DNA of 37,916 nucleotides from CALKUP01 sp964492735 (GCA_964492735.1 CAZBLE010000009.1:1-37916), one strand, 5' to 3'; numbered from the stretch's first letter, positions 8,278-17,248 are shown. Numbers and translations: made by a program. Notes: generated from the letters alone by a model not told the origin.

Positions 8278-8919
8278 TTATTTTTTCTGTGTGCGCGTTT
8301 CAATTGTGTGGATAAGTTCTTTTGCAGCGTCATCAAGCGCTCCTTCAAGATTTTGAATCACCGCATCCCATTGATCAAGGTTTTGCATCTCGCTTTCTGC
8401 AACCGCGAGGCGCTGTTCGATGATTTCTGGAGCATCTGTTGCCCGACCTTCCAATCGTTTCCGCAAGTATTCAATCGATGGTGGTTGAATAAAGATCACA
8501 ATCGCTTCTGGCATCATTTCCTTTAGCGTATGCGCTCCTTGAATATCAACTTTCATGATAACAACAGCGTGTTCTTTTAACGCACGTTCTACTTCTTGTT
8601 TTGTACTGCCGTAGTAATTTCCATAGACAGTTGCTGACTCAATCATTTCATTATGATCTACTTTGCGCTCAAACTCTTCTTGTGTGACGAAGTGATATGG
8701 ATGCCCTTCTGACTCACCTGGTCGCATTGCTCGTGAAGTAGTTGTAATGACAGAACCAAACTCTAAGCCTAACTCAGTCGCACGCATAATGACTGAATCT
8801 TTGCCTGCGCCGGATGGACCAGTCACAACAAAGAGTGTGCCGATCGCTTTTTCTTCTGCAGGAACAATTTCATCAGTCATAGTATGTGTGTGTTCAGTTA
8901 TTTGTTCATCAGTATTCAT
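8278..8919 (-). CDS. gmk: Guanylate kinase
   Basis: Phosphorylates GMP to GDP. The 213 residues have the P-loop GPSGAGKDS (34-42), the GMP-binding TTTSRAMRPGESEGHPYHFV segment, and EMIESATVYGNYYGS and VVIMKVDIQGAHTLK motifs. An N-terminal extension of about 25 acidic and Thr-rich residues precedes the usual start; an internal Met (residue 14) is an alternative. It lies downstream of pnp on the same strand with 60 nt between. Confidence 0.94.
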   Translation of the reverse strand: MNTDEQITEHTHTMTDEIVPAEEKAIGTLFVVTGPSGAGKDSVIMRATELGLEFGSVITTTSRAMRPGESEGHPYHFVTQEEFERKVDHNEMIESATVYGNYYGSTKQEVERALKEHAVVIMKVDIQGAHTLKEMMPEAIVIFIQPPSIEYLRKRLEGRATDAPEIIEQRLAVAESEMQNLDQWDAVIQNLEGALDDAAKELIHTIETRTQKK

Positions 8920-8979
8920 AGTGTATTCAGGCTAATAAATTTAGTGTTCAATCCCCCAAAGGGGTTGTTCAATCAATTA

Positions 8980-11202
8980 TTAGAATCGATCACCACGTGT
9001 GAAGTCCTTATGACCAGCCTTCTCGCCAGCTAAATCACATTTTGCATCTGGGGCATTTTTATCAATCAACGCTTTGCGTGACAATCCAATACGACCACGC
9101 TCTTTATCAATCTCCACAACCTGTACTTGTAGACGATCACCAACATTGAGAACGTCAGTCACTTTGTTGATACGACAATGGCAAACATTACTGATGTGAA
9201 CCATACCGTCACGATCTAATCCAAGACTGACAATTGCACCAATTTCTGAACCAGAATTTTTATCAGTCACAATTTTTTCAACGATCCCTTCGTAGACTTC
9301 ACCAACTTCAATATCTTTTGTTAGCGCGATGATCAATTTTTTTGCTCGCTCCATTGCTTCACCATCTGATGTTGCAATGTACACCAATCCATCATCTTCG
9401 ATATCAATCTTCGCACCAGTTTTTTCGATGATCATGTTGATTGTCTTTCCACCTGAACCAATCACTGCTCCAATTTTTTCTGGATCAATTTGTAACACTT
9501 CAACACGTGGAGCGTATGGTGACAATTCCATGCGTGGCTCAGCAATTGCTTGCTTCATCACTTCAAGAATTTCAAGACGCGCTTTGCGAGCAGCAGCGAG
9601 TGTGTCACGACAAATATCAAGTGAGATACCAAATAATTTAATATCAAGTTGTACTGCTGTCACACCTTCTGTTGTTCCGGCAATTTTAAAATCCATATCA
9701 CCAGAATGATCTTCAATACCTTGAATGTCTGTTAAGACTTTATATTCTGATGCGTCATCTGTCATCACAAGTCCCATTGCAATTCCTGCAACTGGATTTT
9801 TAATTGGAACACCAGCAGCCATAAGTGCGAGTGATGAACCACATGCAGAAGCTTGAGATGAAGAACCATTACTCATCAATGTGTCAGAGACAACACGAAT
9901 CATGTATGGGAATTCTTCTTTTGAAGGAATCACACCTTCGAGTGCTTTTTCAGCAAGTGCACCATGTCCGATATCGCGGCGTGATGGCCCACGCATTGGT
10001 TTCACTTCTCCAACAGAATATGGAGGGAAATTATAATGATGGATATATCGTTTTTCGTATTCCGGTTCGAGTCCATCAACGATCAATGCTTCCGCTGGTG
10101 GCGCCAATGTCACAGTTGAAAGGACTTGTGTTTCACCACGTTGGAACAACGCTGAACCATGAACGCGTGGTAACAAATCAATTTCTGCATAGAGATCACG
10201 CAATTCATCTGTTTGACGTCCGTCAACACGCACACCCGATTCTAAAATCTGTTTACGAAACTCTGCTTCGTAGCAATGTTCAAATACTTCAGCGGCAACT
10301 GCTTTTTCTTCATCAGTTTCAAACTGTCCAAATAATTCAGCTTTAAATGCCTCTTCTTTTTCAGTGCGTTCTTGTTTTCCTTTGATACCAAAGAGTGATC
10401 CAAGTGTCGCATTGCAATGGGCTGTCACTTTTTCTTCAACACCAGAGTACATTGTTTTCTCTTCGTCTGTTTTTTCAGCAAGCGCTGGTTGGATTTTTTC
10501 TTTTCCAACTGCTGCTTGTACTTTTTTAATCAACTCAATCACTGGCTGTGCTTGTTCAACAAGAAATTCAAATGCTCCCATGACAACATCTTCCGGAGCT
10601 TGTTTCGCTTCAGATTCAAGCATAACAATTTTATCAGCGCGCACTGCACCAAGAACATACAAGGTTGATTTCGCTCGTTGCTCTGGTGTTGGATTTAATA
10701 CATATTGTCCATCAACATATCCTACAGCAAGTCCTGCAATTGGACCTTCGGCTGGAATATCAGAAATAGCAGTCACTGCAGACGCTGCGATCAAACCAAC
10801 ATATGATGGATCACAATCTCCATCGAACGCTTTGACTGAAATAACAACTTGAATGTCGTTTCGAATATTGTAATCAAACAATGGACGCAATGAACGATCA
10901 GCGATACGTGCATTTAAAATCGCAACATCCGTTGGACGACCTTCACGTTTCATGAAACGTGAACCTTTAATCTTTCCAGCTGCGCCCATGTTTTCTTCAA
11001 AATCAACCATCAATGGGAAGTAGTCGATACCAGCGCGCACTGAACGACTCATTCCAATAGTTGAAAGAATCACTGTGTCACCGTAGCGCACAACAACAGA
11101 TGCATTTGCGAGTTGCGCGAGCTTCCCTGTTTGGATTGTAAGAGTTCGACCGCCCCATTCGATTGAAAATTCTTGGGTGTTCATCATTGGATGTGGTTGC
11201 AT
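8980..11202 (-). CDS. pnp: Polynucleotide phosphorylase
   Basis: Phosphorolytic 3'-5' exoribonuclease and degradosome core, about 740 residues. It has two RNase PH domains (first starting FSIEWGGRTLTIQTG, second with VHGSALFQRGETQVLS and the catalytic-site GDMDFKIAGT segment), the intervening helical PNPase domain, a KH domain (KIGAVIGSGGKTINMIIEKTGA) and a C-terminal S1 domain (GEVYEGIVEKIV...GMVHISNV). MQPHPMM offers several possible starts. The gene order rpsO-pnp is the conserved bacterial one. The intergenic hairpin at 11217-11279 could serve in RNase-mediated autocontrol. Confidence 0.96.
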   Translation of the reverse strand: MQPHPMMNTQEFSIEWGGRTLTIQTGKLAQLANASVVVRYGDTVILSTIGMSRSVRAGIDYFPLMVDFEENMGAAGKIKGSRFMKREGRPTDVAILNARIADRSLRPLFDYNIRNDIQVVISVKAFDGDCDPSYVGLIAASAVTAISDIPAEGPIAGLAVGYVDGQYVLNPTPEQRAKSTLYVLGAVRADKIVMLESEAKQAPEDVVMGAFEFLVEQAQPVIELIKKVQAAVGKEKIQPALAEKTDEEKTMYSGVEEKVTAHCNATLGSLFGIKGKQERTEKEEAFKAELFGQFETDEEKAVAAEVFEHCYEAEFRKQILESGVRVDGRQTDELRDLYAEIDLLPRVHGSALFQRGETQVLSTVTLAPPAEALIVDGLEPEYEKRYIHHYNFPPYSVGEVKPMRGPSRRDIGHGALAEKALEGVIPSKEEFPYMIRVVSDTLMSNGSSSQASACGSSLALMAAGVPIKNPVAGIAMGLVMTDDASEYKVLTDIQGIEDHSGDMDFKIAGTTEGVTAVQLDIKLFGISLDICRDTLAAARKARLEILEVMKQAIAEPRMELSPYAPRVEVLQIDPEKIGAVIGSGGKTINMIIEKTGAKIDIEDDGLVYIATSDGEAMERAKKLIIALTKDIEVGEVYEGIVEKIVTDKNSGSEIGAIVSLGLDRDGMVHISNVCHCRINKVTDVLNVGDRLQVQVVEIDKERGRIGLSRKALIDKNAPDAKCDLAGEKAGHKDFTRGDRF

Positions 11203-11216
11203 AAATAGATTGTTAT

Positions 11217-11279
11217 GCTCATCCGTACACCGAATCCTTCAAGAGCTGAGCCCTCGAGAATCTACGTGTGCGGACGAGC
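11217..11279 (-). promoter_or_regulatory. Long hairpin in the rpsO-pnp intergenic leader
   Basis: GCTCGTCCGCACAC pairs with GTGTACGGATGAGC over 14 positions, including two G-U wobbles, around a partly folded 35-nt loop, immediately upstream of pnp. In E. coli a hairpin at the same place is cut by RNase III and degraded by PNPase, controlling pnp. Equivalence here is inference. Confidence 0.5.
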
Positions 11280-11307
11280 GAAATTAATTTTATCGCGTAA
11301 ACGAGAA

Positions 11308-11338
11308 CAGCCTGCGATGAGCGCAGACTGTTGGGTGT
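11308..11338 (-). terminator. Terminator-like hairpin after rpsO
   Basis: On the minus strand AACAG-CTGCG pairs with CGCAG-CTGTT, with a one-base mismatch on each side, then a short T/C-rich run. It is probably leaky, allowing read-through to pnp. Confidence 0.4.
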
Positions 11339-11340
11339 TT

Positions 11341-11613
11341 TTAAATATTGTCTTTTAACTTGAGTTGCGCAATCAATGTTTCGTATGAAGCGAGATTTTC
11401 TCGTTTCAAGTAACGAAGCAAACGACGACGTTGTCCAACCTTTTTTAAGAGGCCGCGACGAGATGAAAAGTCTTTCTTATGCATTTTTAAATGCTCAGTC
11501 AGTTCATTGATGTCACCAGTCAAGATAGCGATTTGAACCTCTGGGGATCCAGTATCATTATCATGGGTTGCGAACTTCTTAATAATGTTGTCCTTTTGCT
11601 TTTTTGTCAGCAT
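11341..11613 (-). CDS. rpsO: 30S ribosomal protein S15
   Basis: 90-residue rRNA-binding protein of the central 30S domain. The sequence is canonical: DTGSPEVQIAILTGDINELTEHLKMHKKDF, then SRRGLLKKVGQRRRLLRYLKREN. It heads the rpsO-pnp unit. Its promoter (11694-11722) leaves a leader of about 74 nt that can fold (CGGTATC with GATATCG enclosing CTGTC-CAGC-GACAG), which could be an S15 autoregulatory site. Confidence 0.97.
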   Translation of the reverse strand: MLTKKQKDNIIKKFATHDNDTGSPEVQIAILTGDINELTEHLKMHKKDFSSRRGLLKKVGQRRRLLRYLKRENLASYETLIAQLKLKDNI

Positions 11614-11693
11614 AGTAGATCATTGTTCACGATATCCGAGTCTGTCGCTGGACAGCAGGCAGCCAAGATACCGAATGTATTAATGTACGAGCG

Positions 11694-11722
11694 ATAGTAT
11701 CACCTTACGGCTCCTTTGTCAA
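11694..11722 (-). promoter_or_regulatory. rpsO promoter
   Basis: On the minus strand a perfect TTGACA (11717-11722), 17-nt spacer and TACTAT (11694-11699). Its -35 is nearly the same DNA as the -35 of the divergent glycosyltransferase promoter. Confidence 0.7.
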
Positions 11723-11743
11723 TTAAGAAAGGGCTGCTATACT
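11716..11743 (+). promoter_or_regulatory. Glycosyltransferase promoter, leaderless
   Basis: TTGTCA (11716-11721), 16-nt spacer, TATACT (11738-11743), with the ATG 7 nt further on. The -35 overlaps the rpsO -35 on the opposite strand, so the two polymerases should compete. Confidence 0.65.
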
Positions 11744-11750
11744 GATTTTC

Positions 11751-12485
11751 ATGAAGCCAACAATTGACGTCATTATTCCCGCATATAACGAAGAACATCG
11801 CCTTGGTCCGATGCTCCGTTCGTATGCTGAAGCATTCTCTCGGTATGAACACGGAACCATACGTCTTACTGTCGTGCCAAATGGGTGTACAGATAAGACT
11901 GTACAAGTCGCGGAAACAGTACAAAAAGAATACTCTCAAATTATCCATCTATATATTATTGAAGCTGCAGTTGGAAAAGGTGGTGCAATTTATGCTGGTT
12001 GGAAACAATCAACAGCAGATATTGTTGGGTTTGTGGACGCGGATGGCGCAACTGCTGCAAAGGAATTTCAACGCTTAATTGATGAACTTGTCAGTCGAGA
12101 TGATATTGATGGTGTAATTGCCTCTCGTTTTATTGGCGGCGCGACTGTCATCAATCGAACCTCTCGCCTCCGTTCAGTGATGAGTCAATTTTTTGTTCAG
12201 TTTGTGCGCATTGTCTTCTGGCTTCCCTTTCAAGATACTCAATGTGGAGCAAAACTATTCCGTCGTTCTGCTATTGTAGAAATTGCAGACTCCCTTCATA
12301 CAATGAATATGCAATTTGATGTGGAATTACTCTGGAAACTGACACGTGTAAAAAAACGTATTATTGAAATTCCAACAACCTGGGTTGACCAACCTGGCAG
12401 CGCTCAGCTTGGCTCAAAGTTTGGCTTTTTTCAAACAGGTTCAAAAATGGTCTTATCCTTGATTGCGATTCGGTTGAGGCGGTAA
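11751..12485 (+). CDS. Family 2 glycosyltransferase (dolichyl-phosphate sugar synthase-like)
   Basis: GT-A fold enzyme of 244 residues. It has the N-terminal nucleotide-binding strand DVIIPAYNEE (6-15), NGCTDKT, the GKGGAIYAGW motif, the metal-binding DADG (96-99), and a DTQCGAKLFRR acceptor-side motif typical of polyprenyl-phosphate mannosyl/glucosyl transferases (DPM1/GtrB-like). It has no C-terminal transmembrane pair. It probably transfers a sugar from a nucleotide donor to undecaprenyl phosphate at the cytoplasmic membrane. Its 3' end overlaps the convergent NYN gene by 33 bp. Confidence 0.9.
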   Translation: MKPTIDVIIPAYNEEHRLGPMLRSYAEAFSRYEHGTIRLTVVPNGCTDKTVQVAETVQKEYSQIIHLYIIEAAVGKGGAIYAGWKQSTADIVGFVDADGATAAKEFQRLIDELVSRDDIDGVIASRFIGGATVINRTSRLRSVMSQFFVQFVRIVFWLPFQDTQCGAKLFRRSAIVEIADSLHTMNMQFDVELLWKLTRVKKRIIEIPTTWVDQPGSAQLGSKFGFFQTGSKMVLSLIAIRLRR

Positions 12486-13244
12486 GCTCGAATTTGTTGT
12501 TGAACTACTTTTTTGTTCAACTCTGCGAGGACGATTATTTCGATTTGCCTGTGGTCGTTGTGGACGATTTGAATTCGGAGATTGACGTGACACTTGCTGT
12601 TGTAGTTTTTGCTTTGCCTGTGGTTGCGTGGTTGTAGTATTCGTTCTAGTCACTGGCTTTGGCGGTGTTTGCAACAATTCATTTTCATGGACAGTTCGAT
12701 ACTGCTCCCCTTCGTTTGTGCGTTGCTTTTTTTGAATTGGTTGCGTTTTACGACCGATGAGAAATCGCTTTGGATCTGATGATAAATCAAACAGTGTTTC
12801 TGCTTCCTCGCGCAATGCAGATGACGTTGAAGATCCAAAAGCAATCACTTCAGCTCGAACACCGCGACTTTTTACATACCGTAACAAATCAGCAAAATCA
12901 CCATCGCCAGAAGCGAGGACGACTACGTCTAATTTTGGAAGCATCCGGACAATGTCCATTGCAATCCCAATGTCCCAATCACCTTTTGAATTTCCTCCGT
13001 AAAAATTGAGCAGTTGTTTTTTCTTTACTTCATATCCGCGACCTTCCAAGGCTTCAAAAAATGAACCTTCTTCATCGTTCTCTGCTTGAATTGCGTACGC
13101 AAAAGCGCGCACTAATTGTCGCTGTCCAACTGCCTCTTTTAAAATTTCACCAAAATCAACTTTCTGTTCGAATAACGCTCGAGCAGAATAATACATATTT
13201 TGTACGTCAACGAAAACGCCGACGCGTTGTGCTTTGTGTTGCAT
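12453..13244 (-). CDS. NYN domain (LabA/DUF88-like) putative ribonuclease with disordered tail
   Basis: The N-terminal ~165 residues form a PIN-like NYN domain: VGVFVDVQNMYYSAR (D13), GDWDIGIAMDIVRML (D91, D97) and ASGDGDFADLL (D114, D116) give the acidic metal site expected of an RNase. The last ~95 residues are low-complexity, rich in Gln, Asn, Pro, Thr and Arg, and probably disordered and RNA-binding. Target RNA is unknown. The tail-coding 33 bp overlap the end of the glycosyltransferase gene. Confidence 0.85.
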   Translation of the reverse strand: MQHKAQRVGVFVDVQNMYYSARALFEQKVDFGEILKEAVGQRQLVRAFAYAIQAENDEEGSFFEALEGRGYEVKKKQLLNFYGGNSKGDWDIGIAMDIVRMLPKLDVVVLASGDGDFADLLRYVKSRGVRAEVIAFGSSTSSALREEAETLFDLSSDPKRFLIGRKTQPIQKKQRTNEGEQYRTVHENELLQTPPKPVTRTNTTTTQPQAKQKLQQQVSRQSPNSNRPQRPQANRNNRPRRVEQKSSSTTNSSLPPQPNRNQG

Positions 13245-13292
13245 ATTTTACTGTGTACAATATTAAAAAACCTACACTGATAGTAGCAAAAA

Positions 13293-13321
13293 TTGTCGCT
13301 TTTGTCAATGTGTCGTACAAT
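13293..13321 (+). promoter_or_regulatory. Promoter of the Xer recombinase gene, leaderless
   Basis: TTGTCG (13293-13298), 17-nt spacer, TACAAT (13316-13321), with the ATG 7 nt downstream at 13329. This decides the start: the in-frame TTG at 13293 is part of the -35. Confidence 0.65.
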
Positions 13322-13328
13322 AAAATAT

Positions 13329-14300
13329 ATGAAAAGTGAAATTGACGCACTCAAGCACGAGTTTCTCGAATACCTCGAAATAGAAAAAAACCGCTCTGCA
13401 AAAACAGTGAGTAATTATGATTATTATTTGCGTCGGTTTTTTACCGAAGCTGGAATTACACGAGCAAGCGATATCACTCTACCGACAGTCAAACGCTTTC
13501 GTATTTTCTTGAATCGTGTTGAGAACGCAAAAAACCCAGACGGCCTTAATAAGCGTACACAAAATTACCACATGATTGCGCTCCGAACATTCTTAAAATA
13601 CCTTGCGAAGATGGATGTAGAAGCGTTGTCAGCGGAGAAAATTGAGCTGGCAAAAGAGCCAGATCGTGAAGTGCATTTCTTAGAAGTTGATGAGTTATTA
13701 CGCTTACTTGAAACCCCACTTCAAGACGTTCATGGAAAACGCATTGAGAACCCAAGTCTTGTGCAGCTCCGTGACAAAGCCTTACTTGAACTTCTCTTCT
13801 CTACTGGACTGCGTGTCTCTGAAGCAGCAACGTTAAAAAAAGAGATGGTGAATCTCAAAAAAGATGAATTCACTGTTCGTGGAAAGGGCAGTAAATTGCG
13901 CGTTGTATTTTTAAGTGACGCTGCCCGTAATGCTCTTACGGCATACTTTAAAAAACGGGAAGATCTATCACCATTTATTTTTATTAGCCATGATCGTGCA
14001 AAATCAGGACGGGAGAAAAAAGAAGACTACAAGCCCGCTCCTCTCACTTCTCGGTCTATTCAGCGTTTAGTCGATAAATACGCACGCGCTGCAGGGATTA
14101 TGAAAAAAGTGACGCCACACACCATGCGCCATACCTACGCTACTGACCTATTGCAAAATGGTGCTGATATCCGCTCAGTCCAATCAATGCTTGGGCATTC
14201 CAGTATTACCACTACACAAATTTATACTCACATTACCGATAAACGTCTGCGTGAAACCCATAAACAGTTTCATGGCAAGACACGTAAAAAATCATCGTAA
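13329..14300 (+). CDS. Tyrosine recombinase XerC/XerD family
   Basis: 323 residues, the size of XerC/D. The N-terminal SAM-like DNA-binding domain covers about 1-95 (SAKTVSNYDYYLRRFF). The catalytic domain carries R162 (STGLRVSEAATL), K188 region (GKGSK), H264 and R267 (HTMRHTYATDLL), H290 (MLGHSSITTTQIY) and nucleophile Y299. It most likely resolves chromosome dimers at dif, since only one Xer gene is seen and it sits among housekeeping genes. A mobile-element integrase is less likely because no repeats flank it. It is convergent with the CCA enzyme gene, 15 bp apart. Confidence 0.92.
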   Translation: MKSEIDALKHEFLEYLEIEKNRSAKTVSNYDYYLRRFFTEAGITRASDITLPTVKRFRIFLNRVENAKNPDGLNKRTQNYHMIALRTFLKYLAKMDVEALSAEKIELAKEPDREVHFLEVDELLRLLETPLQDVHGKRIENPSLVQLRDKALLELLFSTGLRVSEAATLKKEMVNLKKDEFTVRGKGSKLRVVFLSDAARNALTAYFKKREDLSPFIFISHDRAKSGREKKEDYKPAPLTSRSIQRLVDKYARAAGIMKKVTPHTMRHTYATDLLQNGADIRSVQSMLGHSSITTTQIYTHITDKRLRETHKQFHGKTRKKSS

Positions 14301-14315
14301 GCGTATTGAACACTT

Positions 14316-15668
14316 TTATTGTTCGCGCTGATTCCACAATTCGAGCAACCGTTTTTCTAAATACTCGATGGTATTCAATGACGGGTCTTCTAAAATATCT
14401 TCCAATAAGAGATTCATGTAGACACCGATTTCTCGGCCCGGCTTCATTCCAGTCATGCGCATGACATCATGCCCATCAATTTTCAGCATTGTTGTGTCCA
14501 TTGGGTCTTGCTCCACTTCATGCATCCGACGTTCCATTTCAAGCAGCTTGTACGGCTTTTCAATCTGACACCCACTCCCCATTCGATCACCAACCCGCAC
14601 CGCCATCAAGTCATCAATGTGTTCTTTTCCGATCCGTTTCACCAGCCGGCGCACACCAGCGTCACTCACTTCACCAACACTATAAAAAAACATGTGATTG
14701 CGAACCAAGTGTTCCGCGCGTTCTGTGTCACGCTTGCTGAATTGCAACCGTTTGAAAATATCACGCGTCATATCAGCGCCAACATGCTCATGGTTATGAA
14801 ACGTTGCGTCTGGAAATTCACCTTCCTTGGTGCGTGGTTTTCCAACATCATGCAAGAGCGCTGCAAACCGAACAATCGGATCATCGCTCGGGCAATACTG
14901 CATTGCTTGCAAATTATGCATGAAGACAGAATAAATATGATGCTTGTTTTGCGCACACTGCACACCTTCTAATAACTCCGGCAATGTATGTTGCATGAGC
15001 CCGGTTTCAAACATCAGCCACAATCCCCGGTAATTATTATCCGCCGCGATCGTTTTCAGGAGCTCATCACGAATCCGCTCTGCTGACACTTGCGTGAGAT
15101 TATTTTTTAAATCGGAAATTGCTGTCTTGGTTTTTCCATCGAGTGAATAATCCAGCTGAGCAGCGAACCGGCAGGCCCGCATCATCCGCAGTGCATCTTC
15201 AGAAAATCGTTCGTGGGCGTTGCCTACTGTGCGAACAATTTTATTGTTCAAGTCTTTTTGGCCATCAAATAAATCCACAAGACTCACCCCGTCTGTCGCC
15301 ATGGCGTTGATTGTGAAATCGCGCCGCTTCAAATCTTCTTCAAGCGAATCACCAAATTCAACGACATCTGGATGCCGGCCATCGGAATAGCCTTGCTCGG
15401 TTCGATATGGAGTGACTTCAATTGTTTGCGGTAATCCTTGATCGTCTGTCACGCGCACCGCAACTGTTCCAAAGGCGTTGTTGTACAGCGTGTCTTCAAA
15501 CACTACCTGAATCTGCTCTGGCCGAGCATTTGTTGTCATGTCGTAATCATGCGGCAAGACACCACGCAATAGATCGCGGACGCTCCCACCAACAATGTAC
15601 GCCTCAAATCCAGCGTCATTCAAACGCTTGATTGTCTGCTCTATATAATATGGAAGCTGTATGTTCAT
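14316..15668 (-). CDS. CCA-adding tRNA nucleotidyltransferase with HD domain
   Basis: Class II nucleotidyltransferase of about 450 residues that adds CCA to tRNA 3' ends. Visible: GGSVRDLLRG (27-36), the metal-binding DYD (D41, D43), RRDFTINAMA, the ERF/RIRDEL helical region, and a C-terminal HD phosphohydrolase domain (LLHDVGK, H273/D274). I chose the second Met because its ATG overlaps the upstream methyltransferase stop as ATGA; the first Met would give a 22-nt overlap. It is needed here because both tRNA genes in the window lack an encoded CCA. Confidence 0.93.
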   Translation of the reverse strand: MNIQLPYYIEQTIKRLNDAGFEAYIVGGSVRDLLRGVLPHDYDMTTNARPEQIQVVFEDTLYNNAFGTVAVRVTDDQGLPQTIEVTPYRTEQGYSDGRHPDVVEFGDSLEEDLKRRDFTINAMATDGVSLVDLFDGQKDLNNKIVRTVGNAHERFSEDALRMMRACRFAAQLDYSLDGKTKTAISDLKNNLTQVSAERIRDELLKTIAADNNYRGLWLMFETGLMQHTLPELLEGVQCAQNKHHIYSVFMHNLQAMQYCPSDDPIVRFAALLHDVGKPRTKEGEFPDATFHNHEHVGADMTRDIFKRLQFSKRDTERAEHLVRNHMFFYSVGEVSDAGVRRLVKRIGKEHIDDLMAVRVGDRMGSGCQIEKPYKLLEMERRMHEVEQDPMDTTMLKIDGHDVMRMTGMKPGREIGVYMNLLLEDILEDPSLNTIEYLEKRLLELWNQREQ

Positions 15669-16366
15669 TTTTGTAAAATCATCCAATAATTTGTTGCTGT
15701 GTATTCTCGATTCATTTTCACAGCAGGTTTCGAGCGCTTCTCAAGCTGCACAATTGTGAAATCTGCGTACACCTCACGCAACTCTTCATCTGTATAGTCT
15801 TTTTGGAATTTCCCATTTGGCCAAATGCAACTATTGATCTCTGCTCCAGGATGCGCAGCAATCTGTTCTGCTTCATACTCATCATCTGCGGCAACCACTT
15901 GGACGAGAGCGTATCCTCCAGGCGAAAGAGTACGATGCATTTCTTTAATTGCCGTCGCTCTCCCAGCAGCAGTGTCGACATCAATGGTTGCAAATGAATC
16001 AATAATGCAGTCAAACGTATTATCAGCAAATGGCCATGACACATCCATACGGTGCTCTATTGTAATCACTTGCTTGGAGAAGTCTTGTGCCGCAGCCTGT
16101 GCTGCACATCCAGCAACTGCTTCAGGAACAAAATCCATTGCAGTAACAACAAAGCCAATAGATGCTGCGTAAAGACTGTTTCTCCCTTTACCACATCCAA
16201 CATCAAGGACAGTGCCAGCTGTCATACCGCGCTCTTTCAGCCACGCAAAAAAATCAACAACCCCACCAGACGGATCAAGTGGTGTGCTTGCGGTTTCAGA
16301 TGGCAAAAAATCACCTGTGATGTGTTCTTGTTGCCAAATCAAAAATTGACTATCTGACTGAGACAT
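15665..16366 (-). CDS. Class I SAM-dependent methyltransferase (Methyltransf_11/25-like)
   Basis: 233 residues with a clear SAM-binding motif I, VLDVGCGKG (53-61), an acidic motif II (TAMDFVPEA), a DNTFDCIIDSFATIDVD motif IV region and LSPGGYALVQV post-motif. The substrate cannot be told. The N-terminus (FLIWQQEHITGDF...) is short before the Rossmann core, as in small-molecule methyltransferases. It is translationally coupled to the CCA enzyme downstream through the ATGA overlap. Confidence 0.85.
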   Translation of the reverse strand: MSQSDSQFLIWQQEHITGDFLPSETASTPLDPSGGVVDFFAWLKERGMTAGTVLDVGCGKGRNSLYAASIGFVVTAMDFVPEAVAGCAAQAAAQDFSKQVITIEHRMDVSWPFADNTFDCIIDSFATIDVDTAAGRATAIKEMHRTLSPGGYALVQVVAADDEYEAEQIAAHPGAEINSCIWPNGKFQKDYTDEELREVYADFTIVQLEKRSKPAVKMNREYTATNYWMILQK

Positions 16367-16391
16367 ATATCAATGTCACTAATTATCTCTG

Positions 16392-16465
16392 TGTCCCGGA
16401 CACGATTCGAACGTGTGACCGCCAGCTTAGAAGGCTGATGCTCTATCCAACTGAGCTACCGGGAC
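16392..16465 (-). tRNA. tRNA-Arg (anticodon UCU)
   Basis: Cloverleaf on the minus strand: acceptor GTCCCGG/CCGGGAC, D-arm AGCTCAGTTGGATAGAGC, anticodon loop CTTCTAA between TCAGC and GCTGG (anticodon TCT), and T-loop GTTCGAATC. Discriminator A, and the genome does not encode CCA. Confidence 0.97.
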
Positions 16466-16475
16466 ATGCGCAGTT

Positions 16476-16504
16476 ATGCTATGGGTTTTTGACTTGATAG
16501 TCAA
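16476..16504 (-). promoter_or_regulatory. tRNA-Arg promoter
   Basis: TTGACT (16499-16504), 17-nt spacer and TAGCAT (16476-16481) on the minus strand, 10 nt before the mature 5' end. The -35 is part of a perfect inverted repeat, TTGACT-TGAT-AGTCAA (16489-16504). Confidence 0.6.
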
Positions 16505-16516
16505 TGAATCATCACT

Positions 16517-17245
16517 TTACAGTGACTGAAACAATAATCGAAATAACTGCCGCTGAAAGAGCGCGAATCGCTGATTTTCAATAATCCAGGCAGTCTTTGA
16601 TTCAAAATCAATAAACGCTACCTTTTCTCCATAGATAATCTGCGTGATGTCATACAAAAAAGGATCAAACTTTGCGGGCACATGTCGCTCAACTTTCTCC
16701 ATAACCTTCTTCTTAGTCTGAAAGGTCTTCTCATTTGTAATCACGAACTTTTCAATTTCTTTGCGCTTACAGATCCGTTCAAAATATTCAGGCGGTAACC
16801 ATTCATCAAATTTCTTATAATCTTTTGGAGACTCATAGCGATAAAATACCTCGCCTTTCTTCAGTGTTTCAAGTACATCAGAATAAATCACCGTTACAAC
16901 ATCCTCACCAGAAAAATAGCGCATCTTTGGCTGCCGTGTTTTACCGACATATTTTTCTTTCAGCTCTGGTAGCAGTTCCTGAAACTGCTTTGTCATCGCA
17001 TCAACATGCAGCTGCAAACGCTCAGGAGATTCTGCATAATAAATCTTCCCTCGCTTCTTCGGCGAAAATGACACTAACTGTTTTTCCAGCAAGAGCTCCA
17101 ACTGTTGATAGACAATTGGCCTGTGCAGCTGAGTTGCGCGGACCAACTCAGAAATATTAGCCGTACCCAAATCAAGTAACGCTAAATAAATCTTTACTTG
17201 ATACGCACTTAATCCAATGTTTGCCAGATACTGTTCTGATTTCAT
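16517..17245 (-). CDS. TrmB-like winged-helix transcriptional regulator
   Basis: 242 residues. The N-terminal HTH (about 9-75) matches the TrmB family: LSAYQVKIYLALLDLGTANISELVRATQL then RPIVYQQLELLLEKQLV. A short coiled coil (FQELLPELKEKYVGK) links to a C-terminal domain resembling the phospholipase-D-like effector part of TrmB-like proteins. The effector is unknown. It probably autoregulates: a perfect TTGTAA-N7-TTACAA inverted repeat (17249-17267) lies just before its start codon. Confidence 0.82.
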   Translation of the reverse strand: MKSEQYLANIGLSAYQVKIYLALLDLGTANISELVRATQLHRPIVYQQLELLLEKQLVSFSPKKRGKIYYAESPERLQLHVDAMTKQFQELLPELKEKYVGKTRQPKMRYFSGEDVVTVIYSDVLETLKKGEVFYRYESPKDYKKFDEWLPPEYFERICKRKEIEKFVITNEKTFQTKKKVMEKVERHVPAKFDPFLYDITQIIYGEKVAFIDFESKTAWIIENQRFALFQRQLFRLLFQSL

Positions 17246-17248
17246 AGT

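Noticed and set aside
13329..14300. Xer gene as the integrase of a second element
   Set aside because: No repeats or tRNA flank it, and its length and motifs fit the housekeeping XerC/D role.
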